Shown: in pieces, positions 56,525 to 64,000 of the stretch
Layout: every line of letters begins with the position of its first letter
Position numbering within the stretch: the stretch's first letter is position 1
From: Sciurus carolinensis
Taxonomy: Eukaryota > Chordata > Mammalia > Rodentia > Sciuridae
DNA length: 64,000 nucleotides
Assembly: GCF_902686445.1 (NCBI RefSeq)
Contig: NC_062213.1
Span: forward strand, 38,204,741 to 38,268,740
Reading direction: 5' to 3'
Position numbers and translations under genes: made by a program
Notes under the pieces: model-generated
Databases searched by the model: none
What the model saw: the letters and a program-made list of their open reading frames with translations, nothing else
What the model was told of the DNA's origin: nothing

Positions 56525-57166
56525 TACAAAGTCCACGTTAGGTGCTTTCATGTAACATTAGACTTAAATCCAGGTGTGTCTGCCATGGAGCCATGTCCAA
56601 CGCTATTGGTGCCTCTAACTCTAGCTGCTATTTTATGAACACTGGCATTGCAGTTTAGAACATTACATTCCTAATCAATAGTATTGATGAGGAAAAGTAT
56701 TCCTCCCTCCATAATTATTTGTCAAATTTGAAATTAACAGGCATTAGATAAATGCATTTGACACCTGAAATCGAGTCACTCGGGACCTCTGGGCCTTGGG
56801 AGAAAGCCCTGCCTGGCGTGGGTTTTGGTGCAGTTGGGGAAGGAGATCATGGCTCCTTCCTTCCTTCCTTCTCTCCCTCACCAGACAGGAAGGGCCAGCA
56901 AATGTACAGCTGCCTCTTGACAAGGTGACAAAGCTCCAGGCAGGGTCTTTCCTGCACTAGAGAACATCTGCTGGCTCAATCACCAAGCAGTCATTCTCTC
57001 ACAGACTCTCCTTTGGAAGCCCCCAAAGAACTCAGGAACTTGGGAACAGGTTTTTCCTTACCAAAAGCACTCAAGGCAGGAAGCAGGCCTTCCTTCAGGC
57101 TGCCCTGCTCAGCTTCCTGGCCACACAAGAAAACAGGGAAGAACAGGCAATAGAAAAGCACTAATT

Positions 57167-57212
<46 letters not shown>

Positions 57213-57754
57213 GCAGTAATGTTGAGATGATAAAATTATTTCAAGTCTGAACTCATGAGGAGTGGAGTCCTTGCAAGTATTTATTATTTTCATCTACCAA
57301 ATATTGGTAAAGCTCTTTAGGAGCTTCTCTAGCATCCTTTGGGGGTGAGAGAATAGGAATGGGGTTTTGCTGGAGCCCATAGAAGTGATCTCTAGAAGAC
57401 CCAGAAGACAGGACACCATGACACCACCATCTGAAAGAGGCTTGCCAAGTTTTATTCTCTGTAGGGCATCTGGGCTGAGCATGGTCGGAGAATGGGCTGA
57501 GTAATATAGCTTACCGGTGCATACAGAGATGAGCCTGTGACATTAACCTCATAGGTCCCTGTGCCCTAAGCAGAGATGCTAACTAAAGCATTACTTTAGT
57601 TAATGCCTAACAGGTATTTAAGATTAAAATAACAGGTAGGCAGATGGAGCAAACTTATATTATTGGAGAAATGCTCCTAAAATATTCTATTCTTAATTTG
57701 GGTACTTATCCTTTAAGTGACCTATCAAAGAACTCATATCCAATTCAAGGTCAT
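56525..57754. other. Unique non-coding sequence
   Basis: No repeat recognised except the CA microsatellite at 57172-57210 and a short CCTT run near 56858. Confidence 0.45.
57172..57210. repeat. (CA)n microsatellite, about 19 units
   Basis: Uninterrupted CA run. Confidence 0.96.
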
Positions 57755-58215
57755 GAAGAGTCGTGGCTATAGTTTCTTCACAGAGTTTCATAGTTTTACA
57801 TCCTACAATTTGGTATGTGATCCATTTCAAGTGAATTTTTGGTATGGCAGGAGGCAGAGGGCACTCCTTTGCATGTGATTATCTGGTTGTCCCAAACCTT
57901 TTGTTGAACAGACTACCCTACCTCCACTGAATTGTCTTGGAACTAATTGACTGTAAATGTTAGAGTTTATTTTAAGACTCTCAATTCTATTCCAGTGATC
58001 TATTCTTATGCCAGTACCACACTGCCTTGATACTATAGCTTTTTAAGAAGGTTTGAAATTGGAAAGTGTGATTCCTCCAACTTTTTTCGTCTTTTCCAAG
58101 ATTGTTCTGACTATTCTGGGTCCCTTGGATTACCATATGAATTTTAAGATCAACTTATCAATACTACAAAAAGACAGCTAGGATTTTGAGCCTGCAGATC
58201 AATGTGGCAGTATTG
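57755..58215 (-). mobile_element. L1 ORF2 fragment, minus strand
   Basis: Reversed old L1: TGGTTGTCCCAAACCTTTTG, TTATGCCAGTACCACACTGC, AGTGTGATTCCTCCAACTTT and TCTGGGTCCCTTGGATTACC are well-known complements of the L1 reverse-transcriptase region. Orientation is opposite to the L1 piece at 58317. Confidence 0.88.
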
Positions 58216-58227
58216 AAAATACATTTT

Positions 58228-58316
58228 TAAAAGTTAGCAAACTGAAAAAGGTTAGCACCCCCAAGTCCTGCCACTTGAAATCAGCAAGGCTTTGGGCTTC
58301 TTTGAGACCTCACACA
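58228..58316 (+). repeat. Diverged direct repeat, left copy
   Basis: AAAAGTTAGCAAACTGAAAA, GGTTAGCACCC, CCACTTGAAATC and GGCTTTGGGCTTCTTTGAGA align with the right copy at 58805-58898 over about 85 bp with roughly one change in five and small gaps. The two flank the L1 fragment at 58317-58795. Confidence 0.75.
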
Positions 58317-58795
58317 TACCCATATATACAGCAGTGCAATTCACAATAGCCAAATCATGGAATCAGCCGAGGTGTCCATCAGTGGACAAATGGATAAAGA
58401 AAATGTAGGTGTATACATGATGGAGTTTTATTTACCCATAAAGAGGAAAGAAATTATGTCATTTTTCAGGAAAATGGATGGACCTTGAGACTATTATGTT
58501 AAGCAAAATAAACCAAACTGAGGTTAAGGGTCATATTTTTTTTTCTCATACGTGGAAGCTGGAGAAGAAAAAGGGGAATAGGTGTGTGAGGGGGGCTCTC
58601 ATGAAAATAGAAGGGAGACCAAGAGAGTATAGGAAGGGGACCTGGGGGAGGGAGGGAAAAAGGGAAAGGGGAGGTACTGGGGAATGAAATTGACCAAATT
58701 ATATTGCTATATTGTATGTGTGTATGAACATGTACCAATGAATACCACTACCATGTATAATTATAACACACTAATAAGAAGCAAAAGAAAAAGAT
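58317..58795 (+). mobile_element. L1 3' end (late ORF2 plus 3' UTR)
   Basis: GCAGTGCAATTCACAATAGC, GGTGTCCATCAGTGGACAAA, TGGATGGACCTTGAGACTAT and ACGTGGAAGCTGGAGAAGAA are late L1 sequence, then an A-rich end. It sits between diverged direct repeats. Confidence 0.88.
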
Positions 58796-58804
58796 GCTAA
58801 AACA

Positions 58805-58898
58805 AAAAAGTTAGCACACTAAAATGGTTAGTACCCTGACTCCCAAGCTCTGTCACTTAAAGTCCTCAAGACTTTGGACTTCATTATGTCTTATTCTC
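58805..58898 (+). repeat. Diverged direct repeat, right copy
   Basis: AAAAGTTAGCACACTAAAAT, GGTTAGTACCC, GTCACTTAAAGTC and ACTTTGGACTTCATTATGTC correspond to the left copy at 58228. The sequence from here to about 58990 resembles a MIR, so the repeated unit may be part of one. Confidence 0.75.
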
Positions 58899-59103
58899 AC
58901 AGAAGGAAGTAATGCCTACCTAAGGAGTTGACAAATAATTGAGTGATACAATCTACATGAAAACACAGTGAAAAACTATAAAGTATTGTGAAAATTTAAA
59001 GTGTCCTTAAGCCTATTTTTGTAGGGAGTCATTAATTCATTCATTCAATTGACATTTTGATGGATCTTATGATTAGAAACCAAGAAATGCATCAGAAACC
59101 CAT

Positions 59104-59510
59104 GTTGTTGTCAGGTTTCTGGCTCTGTGATAAACACCTGAGATAACTTATAAGGAAGAAAGGTGTATTTTGGCTCAGGGGTTTAGAGGTTTCATCCCAT
59201 GATTGCCTGGCCCTGTTGCCTTTGGGCCTGTGGCAAGGCAAAACATCATGGTGGAGAGTTTATGGTGGAGGAGGTCTACTTACCCCTACTATTTTTTTTT
59301 TTTTTTTTTTTGGCCAGGAGGCAAAAAAAAAAGAGAGGAAGGGGCCAGGCACCCCAAGTCCCCTTTAAGGGCACACCCCCATGACCTTACTTCTTTCCAC
59401 TAGGCCCTTGCCCCTTAGTTTCCACCATCTCCCAATAGCCCTTCAGGATCATGACCAAACCTTTAACACTTGAACCTTCAGAGAACATTTAAGATCATAA
59501 CCACAACAAC
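59104..59510 (-). mobile_element. Rodent-type MaLR LTR, minus strand
   Basis: Reversed LTR of the same general type as that at 15566: TTTCTGGCTCTGTGATAAAC, GGTGTATTTTGGCTCAGGGG, AAACATCATGGTGGAGAGTT and TTTCCACCATCTCCCAATAG. A 20-odd T run and a 10-base A run inside (59291-59332) are later changes. Confidence 0.82.
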
Positions 59511-59779
59511 ATAAAAAAATTTATTGTTCCTTTCAAGCTGCTTATCTAAGAAACTTATACATTTCTGACAATGCTACAGTCATTTGAAATATTTTTCAGT
59601 GATTGGCCCACATTTCTTTGTTTACTTAACAACTTTTACATAATTGAACACAGATAAATATCTAAAATTAATCAAAACATAAAAATAACATTGAGAAAAA
59701 TCAAATTTCTGTAACAAAACATCTGTTTTTATATGCTTGTGTAGAGAAGAAGAAATTCTGATTAAAAATGAGAACTAGA

Positions 59780-59914
59780 GGACTGGGGCTATAGCTCAGA
59801 GGTAGAGCGCTTGCCTAGCATGTGTGAGGCACTGGGTTCGATCCTCAGCACCACATAAAAATAAATAAATAGAAAAAAGGGATTGTGTCCATCTACAACT
59901 AAAAATATTTTTTT
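59780..59914 (+). mobile_element. ID SINE, near-consensus, perfect TSD
   Basis: GGGGCTATAGCTCAGAGGTA, GAGCGCTTGCCTAGCATG, an intact B box GGTTCGATCC and CAGCACCACATAAAAATAAA. The 13-bp duplication AATGAGAACTAGA (59767-59779 and 59915-59927) is perfect. With the copy at 22773 it is the least diverged ID here. Confidence 0.97.
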
Positions 59915-60424
59915 AATGAGAACTAGAATTAATTAGTAATTTTTGTCTTACAATAATACCAATACTTTCCTGATCCAACCAATCTCAGTGAATTAAAGTT
60001 ATTGCAATTTTATGTTAGTCATTCATACGTATAATCTCACTAAAGTTATTTTCACTCCAATATGTATCACATTGCTTTGAATACTCTCAGTGATGGCAAA
60101 TCATTGTTTTTGAAAGCAATTTGGTTTCTTGGAATGATTTGAAGTCAAGTCTGGTGGCTCTGGGAAGGGAGTGATCAGTATGGGTAACATACCAAACTTT
60201 TCTCAAGATTACATACCACTAAGTAATAGTTTGTTGATTTTGGCGGGGAGGGGGATCTTTTCTTTAAACTGTCAGAATTTATGTATTTAAATGAGAGTTG
60301 TCCCACAGAGAAGTCCCTGGTCTGGGCATTTATCTACTTGTGATCTAATAAATGGGCTCTTGTTTCCGAGGTATGGCTGGGAATTTTTTCACTCTCCATC
60401 TTGCACCTCCTATCCACCCCCTAG

Positions 60425-60645
60425 AACATGGTTTTTCAAGCTTGTCATATTTGACCTTGGTGCTGGATAATTCATTGTCGTGAGAACTGCCGTGTGTGCT
60501 GCAGGACATTTAGCCTCATTCCTGACTGCTGCCCACTAGTCGCCAGCCATAACCCCTCCCTCGGTCATGGTAGTCAAATGATCTCCAGACAATTCCAGAT
60601 GTGCTCTGGAGGTTACAGTCGTTCCTGTTTGAGACCCATTGCCCT
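60425..60645 (-). mobile_element. MER20 (hAT-Charlie MITE), minus strand
   Basis: GTGCTGGATAATTCATTGTC, TGTGCTGCAGGACATTTAGC, TGCCCACTAGTCGCCAGCCA and GTTTGAGACCCATTGCCC are reversed MER20 segments in order. MER20 copies can act as enhancers or insulators in some mammalian tissues; there is no evidence for that here. Confidence 0.9.
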
Positions 60646-60814
60646 CGAGAGCTTGGTGTTCTGCAGGTTTGGGCTCCCCTTGCTCAAAGCAATAGGCTTT
60701 TACTTGCATAAGTCTAGACCAAAGATCTCAATTGCACAGCTCCAGGAGCAAGCACATAATTTACATTAGTGAAAGAGACAAGATGAAAAAAAAAAAAGTT
60801 TTTTGTTTTTTTTT

Positions 60815-60934
60815 AAATTTTTTAGTTGTCAATAGACCTTTATTTTATTTATGTATATGCGGTGCTGAGAATTGAACCCAGTGCCTCACACATGCCAGGC
60901 AAGTGCTCTACCACTGAGCCACAACCCCAGCCCA
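60815..60934 (-). mobile_element. ID SINE, minus strand
   Basis: TTTTTTAGTTGTCAATAGAC, TATTTATGTATATGCGGTGC, GAGAATTGAACCCAGTGCCT and CTACCACTGAGCCACAACCC. Confidence 0.95.
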
Positions 60935-61362
60935 AGTTCGGTTTTTTTGTTTGTTTGTTTGTTTGTGGAAGTAATTTTTCCTTATTTACTATAAGATAAG
61001 AAACAAGACAATTGTGATAAATAACACAAATGAACAATCAGCCTCAGCTTAAGGCGCTATAGGGATTGGGAGAGACTAGTGAACTGAGTTCAGAGCCACT
61101 GTTCAGCTCCAGCCAACACTGTCTTTAAGCCTAATATTGCAGAGCTTTCAATGTGGTGGGGAGTGAGGAGCCAGAAATTCAGACTGTTTATTTATGAAAT
61201 CTTCCAATCTTGTAGTACATTGTCATTAAATTCAAAATGTTTAAAACCTTGCATGTGAATCTTAGGTCCAACCACTGGCTTCAGGTCTGCTATTCCTGGT
61301 AGAGGCTCACAGAGACACAGAATTAAGTTGCCTTGAGGAAAGTGAACAGAAGCTATGAGATT
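60935..61362. other. Unique non-coding sequence with (GTTT)n
   Basis: A short TTTG repeat at 60943-60965 follows the ID. Nothing else recognised. Confidence 0.4.
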
Positions 61363-61379
61363 AAAAAAAAAGAAGAAAG

Positions 61380-61458
<79 letters not shown>

Positions 61459-61500
61459 AAGAAAGAAAGAAAGAGAAAGAAAGAAAGAAAGAAAAAAGAA
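61363..61500 (+). repeat. Uninterrupted 138-nt purine tract, (GAAA)n
   Basis: Every base from 61363 to 61500 is A or G on the plus strand, mostly GAAA units with a GA dinucleotide block near 61440-61458. Such homopurine mirror repeats can form intramolecular triplexes. Confidence 0.97.
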
Positions 61501-61742
61501 TGGCGAGGGAGGGGTTAGAGAAGAATGGAGGAACTTTGGATTGTGTAGCAGGAAAAAGCGGGAGGGGCAGGAGAAGGAAAGATAGTGGAACGAGACAGAC
61601 ATCATTACCCTATGTACATGTATGATTATATGAATGGTGTGACTCTACATTGTGCACAACCATAGAAACGACAAGTTGTACCCCATAATGAATCAAAGTG
61701 CAGTCTGTAAAAATACATTAAAAATAATAATAATAAAATAAT
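61501..61742 (+). mobile_element. L1 3' UTR fragment
   Basis: GGAACGAGACAGACATCATT, GTGTGACTCTACATTGTGCA, CAACCATAGAAACGACAAGT and a terminal AATAATAATAAAATAATT match the 3' UTR of the L1 at 45672. The purine tract at its left marks the junction. Confidence 0.85.
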
Positions 61743-61752
61743 TAGCTTGGGG

Positions 61753-61783
61753 GAGAGAGAGAGAGAAGAGAGAGAGAGAGACT
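61753..61783 (+). repeat. (GA)n microsatellite
   Basis: GAGAGA units with an AAG interruption. Confidence 0.92.
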
Positions 61784-62299
61784 CCTGGAAGCACTAGACT
61801 TCAAAGAACTGCACTCTGGGGAGATGGGGCCAGTCCCTCCCACCGCCCACCTCAAAGGCAGAATCCCTGCTATAACTGTCCGCATGACACCTGGGAACCA
61901 GGAGCTTCTGTGAAGGTCTGGCACAGAGGGTATGGGTGCCATGAACCGTGGCCTGCAAACGAGCAAAGCAATTCTGCCAATGAATATCTCTGACCAGGAT
62001 GGACTCGGCGAGACCCAGCGACCTTTCTTAAGTTTCCTGGGTGCCATAAACCTCAGCATTCTACTGCTGTCTCAACAGAGAATAGAGAGCTCCCTGTACA
62101 ACCTCCACTGGCCCTTCCTCCACTGAATTTCCCTGCTACCTTCTGTCATATTGTCTCTAAGTTGCTCTAAAACCATTCGGCATAGACAGTGTATGTCAGT
62201 TTTATTGTGAATTTTAGAGGCAGTTAACTGACATTTGAAGTTGTGTACGTCTGGTTTTGGACCTGCTGGGCAATAAAGATCTGTTTGTGTGTCAGAATC
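61784..62299. other. Unique non-coding sequence
   Basis: Nothing recognised. Confidence 0.4.
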
Positions 62300-62720
62300 C
62301 AGTGTGAAACTCCCATTCATTATAAGGAGAAGGTGTAATTGTGACTGTCACCTACTTTAACTATTGAAGACTGTGATAGCTACCAACAACAATCAGTAGT
62401 TGTGAATATACAAATTGACTGAGGTCATTTCAGCACATCTGCCAACACTGATTGATGGGGAAAAAAATCAAATTTCATTTGATTTTGTCAATTAAAAGAG
62501 TATGAGATTTCTTTCTCCTGAAGAACCAGAGATCACATATGTAATTGTTACACCCTTTAATCCATCAACACTGTCAATACTAATATTTGGTGGTTCTCTT
62601 TTATAATCACTGTTAAAAATGTCAGTCTTTTCAATAATCACACCTAGCGTGAGAGTCACACCTTGTTTGAATCACATGTCTGATTAAAATCACAGCAAAA
62701 AAGGCTAAAGGAATCTGCCT
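62300..62720. promoter_or_regulatory. Candidate developmental enhancer (PBX/HOX-like site)
   Basis: TGATTGATGG at 62449-62458 matches the PBX-HOX composite pattern. Just downstream is a 10-bp inverted repeat AAAATCAAAT / ATTTGATTTT with a 3-nt spacer (62464-62486), then CAATTA and further TTTAATCC and TGTCAATAC (MEIS-like) cores. Repeat-free and AT-rich. This is motif evidence only. Confidence 0.33.
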
Positions 62721-64000
62721 AGAAGAAATGAGAGCAATATCTCAGGTTGTCTTCTGTGTTTCATGTGGTTCTACTTGTTTTGTTTTGGATAGTCACTTAT
62801 ACTTCCATTTCTATTCAATCCTTGTGAGGATTAGAGATGTGACTTAAATGTAAATCCTGAATCCACTGACTTTATAATCTAGGGAGAAAGAAAGAAAGGA
62901 ACAAGTGCAAACATCAGCCAAGAACACAAAACAGAAGTGACCATTTAAAATGACATGAATCTCACATAGGGGCATTCTCTGGCTGTGCGGAAGACTGGGC
63001 TTCAGAGAGGAGAGTGCAGTGAGCCAGCCTTAAATGAGAAGAAATTTGGTGGAGAATGGGGAGGATGCTCTGTGTAAAGAAAGCGGCAGAGGGAGGAAAA
63101 TCCTACCAAGGAACAGCAGTCCAAGGCAGGACCAACAAGAGGGTTTAGAATAATCTCAACTAACAGTCTATAACTGGCACTAAGGAATTCTGCCACACGG
63201 GTGGGTGGGGTTGGGGAAGTCCAGCCCTCCAGCTGGGCTGCACTAACCGGTAGGAGGGAGCCTCCTTTCCAACTTCACACAGTCAGAGTGGCCTAGTGGA
63301 GCCTTATTCTTGATGGTCTTGACTGGCATCCCAAGAACTTTGGGTTTTGTTCTGTAGCCGGTGGGAAGCCCTGGCTTTGGGGTTTGAAGAGTTTTTTAAA
63401 AAATTATGACATAAATAATGAAAATAATCAGATGGATATTAAGCAAACTTTTCTTTCTGGCTTACTACTTCAGATGTATTCTCACACATTCACAAACACC
63501 TATGAAAGTAAGTTTTTCTAACATATGATCAAATCCATTGCATAACAGTTGAATGAATTTTTAAAGAGTTCTTGTCAGATACAAAGCCATGGGCTAGTTC
63601 TCCAGGCTCTCGACCCAGAACTCTCACTGTTCTGGTTTTTATGGCATTGAACTTCTGTACGGATCACTGATACAGTGCTCGCTTGGGTGTTTGGATAAAA
63701 GTGCAAAATAAAACAGAAATACACAAACTCTTAGAGTAAAAAGGAAGCTCCTTTCTCCTAGATTTTTCTTAGACATTCTTCAGTTTTAACTGTGAAACAC
63801 TGGCAGATAGCTAACGCAAGTAAGTTCAAGATCATGAGCAAAAATAGTGGTCAACTACCACCCTGCACACTCCAATGTATTTCCATTTGTCTCAACGTGA
63901 ACTAATGCAGCATTTATCCAATAGCTACGAGAGGCTGTCTGTTCTCAGCAAGGAACAGTGTCTGTGGTTTTCCTGGGTGCAAACCAAATTTCCACTTGTG
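62721..64000. other. Unique non-coding sequence
   Basis: No repeat or gene recognised up to the window end. Confidence 0.45.

Noticed and set aside
61192..61605. 137-codon minus-strand frame of Ser/Leu/Phe repeats
   Set aside because: It is a read-through of the (GAAA)n/(TTTC)n tract.
1..64000. CRISPR arrays, bacterial operons, phage or plasmid features
   Set aside because: Repeat content is entirely mammalian; no regularly spaced repeats with unique spacers and no dense coding frames were seen.
1..64000. Intact retroviral gag, pol or env frames
   Set aside because: Only LTR relics and non-coding MaLR internal sequence were recognised; no long frame with retroviral motifs is present.

Overview
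The window is 64 kb of nuclear DNA from a rodent of the squirrel family (Sciuridae). The call rests on two dense SINE families. One is short ID elements descended from tRNA-Ala, with an internal Pol III B box close to GGTTCGATCC and (A)n tails containing AAATAAA. The other is a larger fused element with a B1 (7SL-derived) left half and an ID right half, the MEN-type SINE of squirrels. Both occur on both strands, several with intact target-site duplications (TSDs). Around them lie mammal-wide relics: MIR, L2, MER5A, MER20, a MER2/Tigger-like MITE, L1M fragments, MLT1 and rodent-type MaLR LTRs, and microsatellites. There are no bacterial-type operons, CRISPR arrays or intact protein-coding genes.

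Layout. 1-4.4 kb: unique AT-rich sequence with two MEN SINEs and an MLT1 LTR. 4.5-8.1 kb: an old L1 broken by a nested series of insertions. 8-14 kb: mostly unique, with MIR, L2 and ID copies and one decayed exon-like stretch. 14-17.5 kb: an MLT1 LTR, a MaLR internal region with its 3' LTR, and a MIR split by another MLT1 LTR. 17.5-24 kb: MER5A, MIR, young SINEs and two stretches resembling conserved regulatory DNA. 24.1-26.6 kb: a full-length processed pseudogene of the mitochondrial chaperonin HSPD1, inserted in the linker of one MEN SINE and later hit by a second. 26.6-36.9 kb: SINE, L2 and L1 relics and an MLT1 LTR. 36.9-45.6 kb: the least repeat-dense part, holding a weak candidate first exon with a signal peptide on the minus strand (37.2-37.7 kb) and an E-box cluster (44.9 kb). 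45.7-46.7 kb: a younger truncated L1. 46.7-57.7 kb: largely unique. 57.7-64 kb: L1 pieces in opposite orientation between diverged direct repeats, a MaLR LTR, MER20, a 138-nt pure purine tract and a homeodomain-site-rich end.

The window reads as intergenic or deep intronic DNA. Its best-supported content is the order of insertion events. No new biological system could be demonstrated; the findings list what deserves a closer look. All family names come from recalled consensus sequences, not a database search, and element edges are usually good to about 10-30 bases.
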